Below the pieces are notes generated by a model. It was not told the origin of the DNA, searched no databases, and was given only the letters and a program-made list of their open reading frames with translations. DNA of 60,920 nucleotides from Methylocystis sp. (GTDB lineage: Bacteria > Pseudomonadota > Alphaproteobacteria > Rhizobiales > Beijerinckiaceae): the NCBI RefSeq assembly GCF_021731785.1, contig NZ_JAKFWS010000061.1:1-60920 (forward strand), written 5' to 3'. This document shows positions 48,356 through 57,837 of the stretch, in pieces. Each line of letters begins with the position of its first letter. Position 1 is the first letter of the stretch. Position numbers and translations under genes: made by a program.

Positions 48356-48559
48356 TTGTCCGGGCTGTCAAAGAAGCCGCCGCAAAAGAAAGAACGCAGT
48401 CAGCGTCCACTCTGGATAGCGATCGGCGGCCTGTTGGTCAGCGTTCTCAGCTACACCATGAAGGACCTGCAAATCGGCGACGTCGTTTTCTGGTTCGGCG
48501 TCGTTCTCGCATTTCTCGGCGTGCTCTACTGGTTCATTCAGCCGAAACACGGACTGTAG
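48356..48559 (+). CDS. Hypothetical small two-helix membrane protein
   Basis: This 67-residue protein has a basic N terminus (KKPPQKKERSQRP) and two hydrophobic segments (LWIAIGGLLVSVLSY and VVFWFGVVLAFLGVLYWF). TTG 48356 is proposed because GGGAGAGG precedes it, and no ATG exists before the first helix. An upstream extension in the same frame is basic and has no ribosome site. No family is recognised. Confidence 0.5.
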   Translation: MSGLSKKPPQKKERSQRPLWIAIGGLLVSVLSYTMKDLQIGDVVFWFGVVLAFLGVLYWFIQPKHGL

Positions 48560-48655
48560 AGTCCTGTCCGCGGCTTCTCGTCCGGGCCAGATTTGATTTG
48601 CCACAATTACCGAAGACGTTATGGTCTTCCGCGTCGCAACCGTTATGGACCGCAC

Positions 48656-49306
48656 ATGCCCCTTGCCTTTATGCCCCGTCGCCGTTTTCTTGTGGCCGCC
48701 GCCTGCGCGCTCTGCGCCGCTGCGCCCGCCTATGCCGACAAGTCGCCTTCCGGCAAGGTTTCGGTCGACGAGCTGATGGCGCCGAACGCCCTCCCCGACG
48801 TGGTGGAGGGCGCGGCGAGCGCTCCGGTGACGATCGTCGAATATGCGTCGATGACTTGCAGCCATTGCGCTGCGTTCCATCACGACGTCTATCCCGAGCT
48901 GAAAAAGAATTATATCGATACCGGCAAGGCAAAATTCATCCTGCGCGAGTTCCCGCTCGATCCGCTGGCGACGGCGGCTTTCATGCTGGCGCGCGAACTC
49001 GGCGACAAGCGCGATGCGGCTGTCGATCTCCTCTTCTCGCAGCAGAAGAACTGGGCCTTTTCAGATAAGCCGCTCGACGGACTGGCAAATGTGTTGAAAC
49101 AGACTGGGCTCGGCCAGGAAAAGTTCGAAGCGGTGTTGAAGGATCAAGCGCTTTACGAAAATGTGAACAAGGTGCGAAATCGCGCCGCCGAGAAATTCGG
49201 CGTCAACTCTACGCCGACATTCTTCGTCAATGGCGACAAATACAGCGGCGAGATCGGCGTCGAGGACTGGGACAAGATCATCCAATCGAAAATCGCCGCG
49301 AAGTGA
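48656..49306 (+). CDS. DsbA-family thiol-disulphide oxidoreductase
   Basis: This 216-residue periplasmic protein has a signal peptide (PRRRFLVAAACALCAAAPAYA), then a thioredoxin fold with an inserted helical domain. The active site is CSHC in VEYASMTCSHCAAFH, and the cis-proline loop is GVNSTPTFFVNG. This is the DsbA/DsbG-like group common in Rhizobiales (com1-like), probably involved in disulphide formation in exported proteins. It could act on the cysteine-rich secreted proteins nearby, but that is a guess. ATG 48656 gives the proper signal peptide. Confidence 0.88.
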   Translation: MPLAFMPRRRFLVAAACALCAAAPAYADKSPSGKVSVDELMAPNALPDVVEGAASAPVTIVEYASMTCSHCAAFHHDVYPELKKNYIDTGKAKFILREFPLDPLATAAFMLARELGDKRDAAVDLLFSQQKNWAFSDKPLDGLANVLKQTGLGQEKFEAVLKDQALYENVNKVRNRAAEKFGVNSTPTFFVNGDKYSGEIGVEDWDKIIQSKIAAK

Positions 49307-49331
49307 TGACGCCGGAATATTTCTCGCCTCG

Positions 49332-49937
49332 CTAAAACGCTGTCCGCCGCTCCAGCGCCGCCGCAAGCGTGCCTTCATCGAGATAATCGAGTTCGCCGCC
49401 GACCGGCACGCCATGGGCGAGCCGCGTCACCTTCACGCCTGACGACGACAGCGCGTCGGCGATGTAGTGCGCGGTCGTCTGTCCATCGACCGTTGCGTTG
49501 ACCGCAAGCACGACTTCGCCAGTCCCCTCTCCGCGCACGCGCGCAACGAGGCTCGCAATGGCGAGATCGTCCGGGCCGACGCCGTCTAGCGGCGACAACA
49601 CGCCGCCGAGCACGTGATAGCGCGCGTTGAGCAGGCCTGCCCGCTCCAACGCCCAGAGGTCGGCGACCGTCTCGACGACAAGCAGGATCGTCCCGTCGCG
49701 GCGCGCGTCGCGACAGATCGTGCACGGATCGCTGGTATCAATATTGCCGCACACCGAGCAGGCGACGATGCGCTCATGCGCGACGCGCATCGCCTCGGCG
49801 AGCGGCGCGAGCAGTTCTTCGCGTTTGCGGATGAGATGCAAGACCGCGCGCCGCGCCGAGCGCGGACCGAGTCCCGGCAACTTCGCGAGCAGCTGCACGA
49901 GCTTTTCGATTTCGGGGCCGGCGACTTTTTCAGCCAT
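49332..49937 (-). CDS. recR: Recombination protein RecR
   Basis: RecR works with RecO and RecF to load RecA at gaps. The 201-residue protein has the N-terminal helix-hairpin-helix [19 protein letters not shown], a zinc finger ([16 protein letters not shown]) and a Toprim domain ([28 protein letters not shown]). It is the last gene of the ffs-dnaX-ybaB-recR set and follows ybaB by 165 bp. Confidence 0.96.
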   Translation of the reverse strand: MAEKVAGPEIEKLVQLLAKLPGLGPRSARRAVLHLIRKREELLAPLAEAMRVAHERIVACSVCGNIDTSDPCTICRDARRDGTILLVVETVADLWALERAGLLNARYHVLGGVLSPLDGVGPDDLAIASLVARVRGEGTGEVVLAVNATVDGQTTAHYIADALSSSGVKVTRLAHGVPVGGELDYLDEGTLAAALERRTAF

Positions 49938-50033
49938 GGCCGGATCAAACGCCTCATGAGGTTTCGCGTCATGCCCACGCTTGTCGCGGGCGTGAACGCC
50001 GGAGCGCTACGTATAAAAGCAATCTTTGGACGG

Positions 50034-50073
50034 CGTCATTACGTGGATGGCCGGCTCGAGGCCGGCGATGACG
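50034..50073. repeat. Palindromic intergenic repeat between ybaB and recR
   Basis: The outer arms CGTCAT/ATGACG (50034-50039, 50068-50073) enclose the inner palindrome GCCGGC-tcgag-GCCGGC. This is the look of a short interspersed palindromic element. It lies within the transcribed region between two co-directional genes. Confidence 0.55.
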
Positions 50074-50102
50074 CAAGACACGGCGGCGACGTCGAAGCCA
50101 TC

Positions 50103-50426
50103 TCAAAATGGCAGCTTCATTCCCGGCGGCAGCGGCAGGCCGCCGGTCAGCGCCTTCATCTTCTCGGCCATCGCGTCCTCGGCTTTGGCCCGCGCCTGCA
50201 TATGCGCCGTGAGGATCAAATCTTCGAGAATTTGCTTCTCTTCCGGCTTCAACAGACTCGAGTCGATGGAGACGCTCCTCATCGAGCCCTTGGCGGTCAG
50301 CACAACTTTCACCAACCCACCGCCCGCCTCGCCTTCAACGACGGTCTGTTCGAGCTCCAATTGCGCTTCGGCCATCTTGGCCTGCATCTGCTGCGCCTGC
50401 TTCATCAGGCCCATGAAGTCCATCAT
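50103..50426 (-). CDS. ybaB: Nucleoid-associated protein YbaB/EbfC
   Basis: This 107-residue DNA-binding dimer has MMDFMGLMKQAQQMQAKMAE at the N terminus, a GLVKVVLTAKGSMRSVSID core and a helical C terminus. It is the usual neighbour of dnaX and recR. It starts at ATG 50426, overlapping the dnaX stop (TGA 50425-50423). A second ATG at the next codon is equally possible. Confidence 0.94.
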   Translation of the reverse strand: MMDFMGLMKQAQQMQAKMAEAQLELEQTVVEGEAGGGLVKVVLTAKGSMRSVSIDSSLLKPEEKQILEDLILTAHMQARAKAEDAMAEKMKALTGGLPLPPGMKLPF

Positions 50427-52267
50427 TGCGCTTCTCCGTCGTCTTCCTCGATTGGCGACGCGTCATCATAAAGCGTTTCGGCGGACGCCGCGCCCTCGTC
50501 CCTGCCCCGCACGGCGACGATCTGCGCGCCCGGAAAACGCGCGAGCACGCTCGCCACCAGCGGATCGGATTCGAGAGAGGAGCGGCGCCTGCGCTCTTCC
50601 GCTTCGCGCTGCTCCTTGAGAGTCGGCGCGCCGCCCGAGGCGACGATCGACACCATCCATCGCTCGCCGGTCCAAGCCTGAAGCTTCTGCATCAAAGTCG
50701 AAGCCAGTTCGCGCGCGCCGCCGGGCGCGAGCTCAAATTCGATCCGCCCGGGCTCAAATCGCACTAGCCGCACTTCGGATTCGAGCCCGATCTTGAGGCG
50801 CATGTCGCGCTTCTGCGCGGCAAGCGCGACAAGCGCGTCGAAGCTCTCGATGACCACTCCCGGAACTGGGGCTGCAGACGGCTGAGGCGTTGCGGGACGC
50901 GGCGCCGCCGCGAGTTGTGAACCGCCGCGCGTCGGCGAACCGCTGGCTCCCGCCGGCCTTGCGCCTTGTGGCGAAATGGATGCTTCAACGGCGCCAGGAG
51001 CGCTTTCGCCAAAACCCAGACGCCGCAGCGCCTCCGCCGGCGTCGGCATGTCGGCGGCGTAGGCGAGCCGCACGAGCACCATGTCGGCGGCCGCCAGCGG
51101 CCGCTGCGAGCCACGCAATTCCTCGACGCCCTTCATCAAGATTTGCCAGGCGCGGGTCAGCGCCGGCACGGAAAGGCACGCGGCGGCGTCTTCGCCGCGG
51201 CGTTTTTCTTCGGGCGTCAGCGCGGCGGAATGCGCGGTCTCCGGCGCAAGCTTAAAGCGCGTCGCGAGATGCGTGAATTCTGCGAGTTCGAGCAGCACCT
51301 GCGCCGGATCGGCGCCGCCATTATACTGATCTTCGAGAATGCCGATCGCCGTAGAGATGTCGCCCGACATCGCCGCGTCGAACAGGTCGATGACCCGCGC
51401 CTTGTCGGCCACGCCGAGCATCAGACGCAGATCCTCGGCGACGATCGCGCCGCCCGCGGAATGCGCCGCCCCATAAGCGATCGCCTGATCGAGCAACGAC
51501 AGCGCATCGCGCGCCGAGCCCTCCGCCGCGCGGGCGATCATCGCGAGCGCTTCCGGCGCGATGGCGACGCCCTCGGCTTTGCAAACGCCGAGCAGATGAT
51601 CGGCAAGTAGTCCGGCGTCGATGCGGCGCAGATCGAAGCGCTGGCAGCGCGAGCGCACCGTCACTGGCACCTTGTCGATTTCCGTCGTCGCGAAAATGAA
51701 CTTCACGTGCTCCGGCGGCTCTTCGAGGGTCTTTAAGAGACCGTTGAAGGCGGCCTTTGAGAGCATATGCACTTCGTCGATGATGTAGACCTTAGTGCGC
51801 GCCATCACCGGACGGTACCGGGCGTTGTCGATGATCTCGCGGATGTCGTCGATGCCGGTGTGCGAGGCGGCGTCCATCTCCAGCACGTCGACATGACGCG
51901 AGTCGATGATCGCTTGGCAGTGAACGCCAAGCTCCTCCATATGGATTGTCGGCTGATTGATCGCGGGCTGGCCGTCTCGCGCCGGCAGCTCGTAGTTGAA
52001 GGCGCGCGCGAGGATGCGCGCGGTCGTGGTCTTGCCGACGCCGCGAACGCCGGTGAGCAGATAGGCCTGATGAATTCGGTTGAGATCGAACGCGTTTTCA
52101 AGTGTGCGCACCATCGGCTCCTGGCCGATGAGGTCCACGAAGGTGGTCGGTCGGTATTTGCGCGCGAGCACGCGATAGGCCGAAGGCGGCGCCTGTTCGG
52201 CGCCAAAAAGCGAAGGCCCATCGTCGGGCGCCAGCGATGGCCTCGGCGGATCGTGCTCGTGGTCCAT
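50423..52267 (-). CDS. dnaX: DNA polymerase III subunits gamma/tau
   Basis: DnaX is the clamp-loader ATPase. It has LARKYRPTTFVDLIGQEPMVRTL near the N terminus (in parts), Walker A GVRGVGKTTTARILA, Walker B IIDEVHMLSKAAFNGLLKTLEEPP (in parts) and sensor regions. The zinc module that normally holds four cysteines is degenerate: only one Cys (GVHCQAII) remains in that segment, as seen in many Rhizobiales. The C-terminal tau region is long and Ala/Pro-rich. ATG 52267 is proposed. ATG 52273 and 52324 also lie in frame, the last abutting the SRP RNA gene. Confidence 0.94.
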   Translation of the reverse strand: MDHEHDPPRPSLAPDDGPSLFGAEQAPPSAYRVLARKYRPTTFVDLIGQEPMVRTLENAFDLNRIHQAYLLTGVRGVGKTTTARILARAFNYELPARDGQPAINQPTIHMEELGVHCQAIIDSRHVDVLEMDAASHTGIDDIREIIDNARYRPVMARTKVYIIDEVHMLSKAAFNGLLKTLEEPPEHVKFIFATTEIDKVPVTVRSRCQRFDLRRIDAGLLADHLLGVCKAEGVAIAPEALAMIARAAEGSARDALSLLDQAIAYGAAHSAGGAIVAEDLRLMLGVADKARVIDLFDAAMSGDISTAIGILEDQYNGGADPAQVLLELAEFTHLATRFKLAPETAHSAALTPEEKRRGEDAAACLSVPALTRAWQILMKGVEELRGSQRPLAAADMVLVRLAYAADMPTPAEALRRLGFGESAPGAVEASISPQGARPAGASGSPTRGGSQLAAAPRPATPQPSAAPVPGVVIESFDALVALAAQKRDMRLKIGLESEVRLVRFEPGRIEFELAPGGARELASTLMQKLQAWTGERWMVSIVASGGAPTLKEQREAEERRRRSSLESDPLVASVLARFPGAQIVAVRGRDEGAASAETLYDDASPIEEDDGEAQ

Positions 52268-52343
52268 CTGCATCCATCCGGCGACAGACGAGCGACGAAC
52301 AGCGCGATTGTTGCGCCACGCCATCCGTTGCTCGCCGAAAGAG

Positions 52344-52440
52344 GTGGGAGGCTGAACGAAGACCCGCCCAAGCTCGTTAGGGCTGCTTCCTTCCGGACCT
52401 GACCCGGTTGGCGAGTGAAGCGTCCACCGCCAACCTCCCG
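52344..52440 (-). ncRNA. ffs: Signal recognition particle RNA (4.5S type)
   Basis: This small SRP RNA pairs with Ffh for co-translational targeting. On the minus strand, the invariant apical loop region GGTCAGGTCCGGAAGGAAGC lies near 52405-52380. The 5' GGGAGG and 3' CCTCCC ends (52439-52434, 52351-52346) close the long helix. About 97 nt is typical. Its position just upstream of dnaX on the same strand is the conserved arrangement. Confidence 0.93.
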
Positions 52441-52687
52441 GCCCCTATGTGGCAGACGAGGCCTTGGGATGCAAGACATAGCATCGCATCGTCCGCAGGG
52501 CTGCGGCGGAGCCGGCAACAAACCGGAAGTCATGCCGAAGCGGCGCGTTGGGGGCCGGGACGGCGAAATAGGAGAAGCCGCCTGGACCACGGCCTTTGCT
52601 TTGGGACGTTCACCTTTCGCCCGGAGCAGGGGTGTCGCTGGCGCGGCGCACTTGCTAAAGAGAGCGCAAATTTCGAGGGATTTGCGC

Positions 52688-53833
52688 TTGAACGCCGTCA
52701 CCCCCACCTCAGCAGAACGCGACGCCTCACGCCTGGCGGCCATCCTTGCGCATTTCGCGCGGGAAGGTTTCGCGCGCTGCGAGCCTCGACTCCTGCAGCC
52801 AGCGCATGTCTTTCTGGATCGCTCCGGAGAAGATTTCCGCGGCCGGCTTTATCTGACGAGCGACGGCTCAGGCGCGGAATTCTGCCTGCGGCCCGAATAT
52901 ACAATCCCGGTCTGCCTCGATTATCTGGGCTCCCCCATGGCGGGCCAGCCAGCCGCATATGCTTATGGGGGCGCGGTCTTCCGCGCGCCTGAGCGTGGCG
53001 CGACCGGCCATGGCGAGTTCCTTCAGGCGGGACTCGAGAGCTTCGGCCGCCAGGACCGCGAAGCCGCGGACGCCGAGATTCTCGTCGCTGCGCTGGAAGC
53101 CGCCGCCGCTGCGGGCGCGACGGCGCTCAACGTCCACATCGGCGACGCGGGGCTCGTCGCCGCCTTTCTCGAAAGGCTCGACATGCCGCCCGTCTGGCGT
53201 CGGCGTCTCGCCGCCGGCCATGCCCGCGGCCAACGGATCGCCGATATTTTTGCCGCGCCGAGGCGCAACGGCGGGTCGGAACAGTCCGGCGTTCTCGCGG
53301 CGCTGACGAAAGCAGACCCGGCCGACGCGCGTCGGCTCGTCGAGGATCTGCTCTCGATTGCGGGCATCGTTGCCGTCGGCGGGCGGAGCGCAGCTGAAAT
53401 CGCCGAGCGCTTTCTCGACCAGGCGACGCTCGCCGACGGCGCCGGCGTTTCCGAAGAGACGCGCGCGCTCGCCGAAGCTTTTTTTGCAGTTGAAGGCGCG
53501 CCCAAATCGGCGTCCGCGGCCATGCGGAAGCTGGCCGAAGCAGCGCGGCTGGACCTCTCCGCCGCGCTCGACGCTTTCGACACGCGCGCCGACGCTATCG
53601 CGGCGCGCGGCCTCGCGGTCAATGCGATGCGCTTCTCGGCGAGCTTTGCGCGCCATCTCGACTATTACACCGGCTTCGTGTTCGAGGCGCGCCACAGCGA
53701 CGACGGCGAACCGGTGATCGGGGGCGGACGCTACGACCGCCTGCTCAAAACGCTCGGCGCAGCTTCGGACACACCGGCCGTCGGCGCCGCCATCTGGATC
53801 GACCGTCTTTCGCCCGGCGCGGGAGAAGCATGA
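52688..53833 (+). CDS. hisZ: ATP phosphoribosyltransferase regulatory subunit
   Basis: HisZ is a catalytically inactive histidyl-tRNA-synthetase-like protein needed by short-form HisG in the first step of histidine synthesis. It keeps class II synthetase-like segments: [37 protein letters not shown] and [12 protein letters not shown] 52688 is chosen because GAGGGA lies about 9 bases upstream and the product (381 residues) starts near the conserved region. The open frame extends much further upstream without similarity. It overlaps hisG by four bases. Confidence 0.9.
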   Translation: MNAVTPTSAERDASRLAAILAHFAREGFARCEPRLLQPAHVFLDRSGEDFRGRLYLTSDGSGAEFCLRPEYTIPVCLDYLGSPMAGQPAAYAYGGAVFRAPERGATGHGEFLQAGLESFGRQDREAADAEILVAALEAAAAAGATALNVHIGDAGLVAAFLERLDMPPVWRRRLAAGHARGQRIADIFAAPRRNGGSEQSGVLAALTKADPADARRLVEDLLSIAGIVAVGGRSAAEIAERFLDQATLADGAGVSEETRALAEAFFAVEGAPKSASAAMRKLAEAARLDLSAALDAFDTRADAIAARGLAVNAMRFSASFARHLDYYTGFVFEARHSDDGEPVIGGGRYDRLLKTLGAASDTPAVGAAIWIDRLSPGAGEA

Positions 53834-54804
53834 TGTCGCCGGCACAAAAACTCATCGTCGCCTCCCCTTCAAAAGGCCGGCTGCAAGAGAACGCCGCGGC
53901 CTTCTTCGCGCGCGCCGGGTTGGAGCTGACGCAAGGACGTGGCGCGCGGGATTATCGCGGCGCGGTCGCCGGAGTCGAAGGCGCGGAAGTCGCCTATCTC
54001 TCCGCTTCCGAGATCACGCGTCGGCTGGCCTTGGGCGAAGCGCATCTCGGCGTGACCGGCGAAGACTTAGTTCGCGAGGAAATCGCCGACGCAGAAATAA
54101 CGGTGGAGCTTCTCGCCCCGCTCGGCTTTGGCGCCGCCAATGTCGTCGTCGCGGTTCCGCAAGCCTGGATCGACGTGCGCTCCATGAGCGATCTCGCAGA
54201 TGTCGCCGACGGATTTCGCGCACGCCACGGTCGCGGACTGCGGGTCGCGACTAAATATGTGAACACGACCCGGCGCTTCTTCGCCGCGCACGGCGTCTCC
54301 GACTATCGGATCGTCGAGAGCTCCGGCGCGACCGAAGGCGCGCCCGCCGCTGGCTCCGCTGATCTCATCGTCGATATCACGACCACCGGCGCGACGCTCG
54401 CGGCGAATGCGCTGAAGGTGATCGAGGACGGCGTGATTTTGCGCTCGCAAGCCAATCTCGTCGCCTCGCTGACGGCGCCTTGGAGCCGGACCGCGCGTGA
54501 AGCGGCGCGCATCATTCTTTCGCGCATCGCCGCGGAAGAGGAAGCGCGCACGACGCGCGAAGTGCGTGCCAGTCTGCCCGCTCTGAGCGAACAAATCCAA
54601 AGAGAGGCTGAAGCGAACTTCGGCGCAGAATTACGTATTAAGGACAGCCGCTCGGCGAGTTTCTCCTGTCCGGCGACCAAGGTCGCCGCGCTCGCCGATT
54701 GGCTGATCGCTCAAGGCGCCACAAGCGTCACCAGCGCCGGGCTCGACTATGTCTTTCGGGCGGAGAACGCCTTATGGAGCAAGCTCGCGGCGCGGCTTGG
54801 GTGA
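53830..54804 (+). CDS. hisG: ATP phosphoribosyltransferase catalytic subunit
   Basis: HisG joins ATP and PRPP, the committed step of histidine synthesis. The 324-residue protein has [11 protein letters not shown] at the N terminus, [24 protein letters not shown], and the PRPP-binding loop [16 protein letters not shown]. It depends on HisZ, encoded just upstream with a four-base overlap. It carries the C-terminal extension seen in alphaproteobacterial HisG proteins. The first of two adjacent ATG codons is annotated. Confidence 0.94.
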   Translation: MMSPAQKLIVASPSKGRLQENAAAFFARAGLELTQGRGARDYRGAVAGVEGAEVAYLSASEITRRLALGEAHLGVTGEDLVREEIADAEITVELLAPLGFGAANVVVAVPQAWIDVRSMSDLADVADGFRARHGRGLRVATKYVNTTRRFFAAHGVSDYRIVESSGATEGAPAAGSADLIVDITTTGATLAANALKVIEDGVILRSQANLVASLTAPWSRTAREAARIILSRIAAEEEARTTREVRASLPALSEQIQREAEANFGAELRIKDSRSASFSCPATKVAALADWLIAQGATSVTSAGLDYVFRAENALWSKLAARLG

Positions 54805-54808
54805 GACG

Positions 54809-54897
54809 TTCGTCATTGCGAGCCGGAGGCGAAGCAATCCAAAAGGCGCGCGGCGATTGCTGGATTGCTTCGTCGCTGCATTCCTCCCAATGACGAA
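54809..54897. repeat. Interspersed palindromic repeat downstream of hisG
   Basis: The outer arms TTCGTCATTG/CAATGACGAA (54809-54818, 54888-54897) and inner arms GAAGCAATCC/GGATTGCTTC (54831-54840, 54862-54871) are both perfect. The TCATTGCGAG..GAAGCAATCC text is typical of dispersed palindromic elements in alphaproteobacteria. It lies between the convergent hisG and the deacetylase-like gene, where it may also act as a bidirectional terminator. Confidence 0.8.
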
Positions 54898-54911
54898 CTG
54901 AAGCGGCCTGA

Positions 54912-55931
54912 TCACGCTTCCATCAATGCGCCGACATGCGCTGCGACGCTGCGCGCAAGATCTTCCGGGCGATAACCGCCTTCGAGCAGCGAGACGACGC
55001 GACCCTTGCAGCGTCGCGCCGCGATCTCCAACACCCGCAGCGTGACGTCCCTGAAATCGTCGGCAATCAGCCGCAATCCGCCGAGCGGATCATGCAGATG
55101 GGCGTCGAAGCCGGCGCAGAGAATGACGATATCGGGCGAAAAATCGTTGAGGCGCGGCAGAATCCGAGACACAAGCGCTTCGCGAAATTGCGCGCCGCCG
55201 TCGCCCTTGGCGAGCGGCGCGTTGACGATATTGTCATAGGAGCCGGTTTCGCTTATCGCACCCGTGCCAGGATAGAACGGCATCTGATGCGTCGATGCGT
55301 AAAGCGCGCTTGGATCGCTCCAGAAGATTTCCTGCACGCCATTGCCATGATGCACGTCGAAATCGACGATCGCGACCCGCGACGCGCCATGAGCCGCGCG
55401 CGCATGCAGGGCGGCAATAGCGGCATTGTTGAAGAAGCAAAATCCCATCGGCGTATGGCGCGTCGCATGATGTCCCGGCGGCCGCATAGCGACGAAAGCG
55501 TTTTTGGCGTGGCCGCCCATGACCGCGTCGACGGCCGCGATCGCCCCGCCGGCCGCGCGCGAAGCGGCCTCTTGGGTGGCGCCGTTCATGGCGACGTCTG
55601 GGCCAATGCGTACATATCCGTTCGCTGGCGCCGCCGTCGCGAGACGCGACAAATGTTCGGAACTGTGCGCCCGCAGCAGCGCCTCTTGCGACGCTAAAGG
55701 CGCTTCGGCGCGCAAGAGACCCGCAAAGCGCGCGTCGTCAAGCGCGCGCAGAACGGCGCGGAGACGCTCCGACCCTTCGACATGGGCTGGACCCATGTCA
55801 TGCGCGAGCGCCGCGGGATGGGTGACGAGCAGGGTCGAAGTCGTCGCCGCTCGCGCGCGCAAGCAGGCAAGGCTTGCGCTCGCGCCGGCGATTGCCGCTC
55901 GGCGCGTGAAGGCGGCGTTGCGTCCCGGCAT
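54912..55931 (-). CDS. Histone-deacetylase-like amidohydrolase, possibly Tat-exported
   Basis: This 339-residue zinc-dependent deacetylase of the HDAC/AcuC/acetylpolyamine amidohydrolase superfamily has visible active-site motifs: MRPPGHHATRHTPMGFCFFN (general base His pair), DFDVHHGNG (zinc Asp/His), and SAGFDAH-type LCAGFDAHLHDPLG. The N terminus, FTRRAAIAGASASLACL with a following AAA-type stretch, looks like a twin-arginine signal, unusual for this family. It would place the enzyme in the periplasm. Substrates may be acetylated polyamines or small amides. No ribosome site stands out before ATG 55931. Confidence 0.85.
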   Translation of the reverse strand: MPGRNAAFTRRAAIAGASASLACLRARAATTSTLLVTHPAALAHDMGPAHVEGSERLRAVLRALDDARFAGLLRAEAPLASQEALLRAHSSEHLSRLATAAPANGYVRIGPDVAMNGATQEAASRAAGGAIAAVDAVMGGHAKNAFVAMRPPGHHATRHTPMGFCFFNNAAIAALHARAAHGASRVAIVDFDVHHGNGVQEIFWSDPSALYASTHQMPFYPGTGAISETGSYDNIVNAPLAKGDGGAQFREALVSRILPRLNDFSPDIVILCAGFDAHLHDPLGGLRLIADDFRDVTLRVLEIAARRCKGRVVSLLEGGYRPEDLARSVAAHVGALMEA

Positions 55932-56067
55932 GTCGCGTCCAATCGATACTTCAGACGCCTAGCATAGGATCGCTTGAGAAGCGTGTCAGCCTGTCTTGGA
56001 TTGGACAGCAAGAAACGCATTGCGGCGATCGTCGATAAGGGGATGATGCGCGAAGAGGACCAGGAAC

Positions 56068-57129
56068 ATGACCGAGGCACATTCGCTCGAACTCGACGAC
56101 GCGCGCTGGGCGGCGGTTGTCGCGCGCGATTCGCGCCAGGACGGCGATTTCTATTATTGCGTCGAGACGACCGGCGTGTATTGCCGCCCGTCCTGCCCGT
56201 CTCGGCCGGCGAAACGCGCCAATGTCCGCTTCTGCGCGACACCGGCGGAAGCCGAGGCGCAAGGGTTTCGTCCGTGCCGTCGCTGCCGGCCTAATGCGCC
56301 GTCGCAGCAGGAACGGGACGCGGACAAAGTCGCCTGCGCCTGCCGAATGATCGAAGGCGCCGAGGTCCCGCTGACGCTTGGGCAGCTGGCGCGCGCCGCG
56401 GGGCTTAGCCCATATCACTTCCATCGACTGTTTTCGCGCATCGCCGGCGTCACGCCCAAGGCCTATGCTCAGGCGCATCGGCGCGCGCGCTTGCACGACA
56501 AACTCATGAAAGTTCAGACAGTGACCGAGGCGATCTACGATTCTGGCTATAATTCGAGCGCGCGCTTTTACGCGACGGCCAAGGAAACATTGGGCATGTC
56601 GGCAAGCGCCTATCGCGCCGGGGCGCCGCGCGAAACGATCCGCTTCGCCATCGGCCAATCGTCTCTCGGCGCAGTGCTCGTCGCCGCGAGCGCAAAAGGC
56701 GTTTGCGCCATTTCGCTCGGCGACGACCCCGAAGAACTGCTGCGCGATCTGCAACGTCGATTTCCGCAAGCGACGCTCATCGGCGGCGACGAGGCGTTCG
56801 AGCGCTATGTCGCCGCGGCGGTGGGGATGGTCGAGCGGCCTCAATCGCCCTTTGATCTGCCGCTCGACATGCGCGGCACGGCCTTTCAGCAGCGCGTGTG
56901 GGCCGCGTTGCGCGAGATTCCGGCGGGAGAGACGGCAAGCTACGCCGAAATCGCACGGCGCATCGGCGCGCCGAAAGCGACGCGCGCGGTCGCGGGCGCC
57001 TGCGCCGCAAATCCGGTTTCGGTCGCGGTTCCCTGCCATCGCGTCGTGCGTAGCGACGGCGCCCTTTCCGGCTATTACTGGGGCGTCGCGCGCAAGCGCG
57101 AACTGCTGGCGCGGGAACGCACGTCCTAA
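56068..57129 (+). CDS. ada: Bifunctional transcriptional activator / O6-methylguanine-DNA methyltransferase Ada
   Basis: Ada repairs methylated DNA and, once methylated, activates the adaptive response. The N-terminal zinc domain has the four-cysteine set TGVYCRPSCPSR, VRFC and FRPCRRCRP, with the methylphosphotriester-accepting Cys. The AraC-type helix-turn-helix region follows (LAGLSPYHFHRLFSR-like). The C-terminal domain carries VPCHRVV, whose Cys accepts the O6-methyl group. The length of 353 residues matches full Ada. ATG 56068 has AGGAC/AGGA upstream. Confidence 0.95.
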   Translation: MTEAHSLELDDARWAAVVARDSRQDGDFYYCVETTGVYCRPSCPSRPAKRANVRFCATPAEAEAQGFRPCRRCRPNAPSQQERDADKVACACRMIEGAEVPLTLGQLARAAGLSPYHFHRLFSRIAGVTPKAYAQAHRRARLHDKLMKVQTVTEAIYDSGYNSSARFYATAKETLGMSASAYRAGAPRETIRFAIGQSSLGAVLVAASAKGVCAISLGDDPEELLRDLQRRFPQATLIGGDEAFERYVAAAVGMVERPQSPFDLPLDMRGTAFQQRVWAALREIPAGETASYAEIARRIGAPKATRAVAGACAANPVSVAVPCHRVVRSDGALSGYYWGVARKRELLARERTS

Positions 57130-57141
57130 ACGAGCGTCGCG

Positions 57142-57837
57142 CTATTGTTGAAGCGCCGCATATTCCTCGTTGATCGTGTCGTGCAGCTCTTTCCAAAGAG
57201 AATTGATGCGCACGTCCGGTCCCCAATTGTAGACCGCTTTGGCGACCTCCGCGATCGTCTCGTTAATCGGCTCGCTTTCGCCCGTTTCCAACTCCGAAGC
57301 AAAAAGCTTGGGCGGCGCATCGCCTTTCCAGGCGTCCCAATGTTCATTTGAATAATTCGAGACGCCGCGCAGCGCCGCGAGCAGTTCCGGGGCATATTTG
57401 GCGAATCGCCGGTGCAGAGGGCCGTCCGCCCTTTCTGCGCGATAGGCGTCGCGCACCGCGAAATAGCGCACGTGCTGCAGTTCATGCGCGAGACAGCATC
57501 CAAGTCGGGCGTCGCTCATGTTCGGGTCGCAATAGATTTCAATGCGGCCGTCGGGAAAGGACTGTCCCTCCGAAGTGAAGCTCTGGCCGAGATAGTCGAA
57601 AGCCCGCGTCTGCGGGCTGAGCGTCACCTTGCCGACGTCATAGCCGAATTCGCGGCAGAGCGCTGCGAGCTTTTGCTGCTTCTTCTTAAATTTCGCAGAG
57701 GTCTCATCGTCGCCAGTCCCCGCCTTTGGCGCAACGGCGCCTTGCTGTACGCGCCGAAAGAAACCGAGCCAGCGGCGCAGAACGGACAATGCGCCGAATG
57801 TCCGTGGCTCATCTCGCGCTGTTGAACGGCTCTTCAT
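57142..57837 (-). CDS. Putative zinc metallopeptidase-like hypothetical protein
   Basis: This 231-residue protein carries HELQH (residues 118-122) within CCLAHELQHVRYF, the HExxH zinc-binding motif of zincins. A Glu-rich region downstream (ETGESEPINETIAE) could supply a third ligand. No known family is recognised. The N-terminal 45 residues are basic. ATG 57837 lies inside the last codons of the upstream gene (29-bp overlap, different frame), so the two are probably co-expressed. The start is uncertain, because no ribosome site is clear. Confidence 0.65.
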   Translation of the reverse strand: MKSRSTARDEPRTFGALSVLRRWLGFFRRVQQGAVAPKAGTGDDETSAKFKKKQQKLAALCREFGYDVGKVTLSPQTRAFDYLGQSFTSEGQSFPDGRIEIYCDPNMSDARLGCCLAHELQHVRYFAVRDAYRAERADGPLHRRFAKYAPELLAALRGVSNYSNEHWDAWKGDAPPKLFASELETGESEPINETIAEVAKAVYNWGPDVRINSLWKELHDTINEEYAALQQ

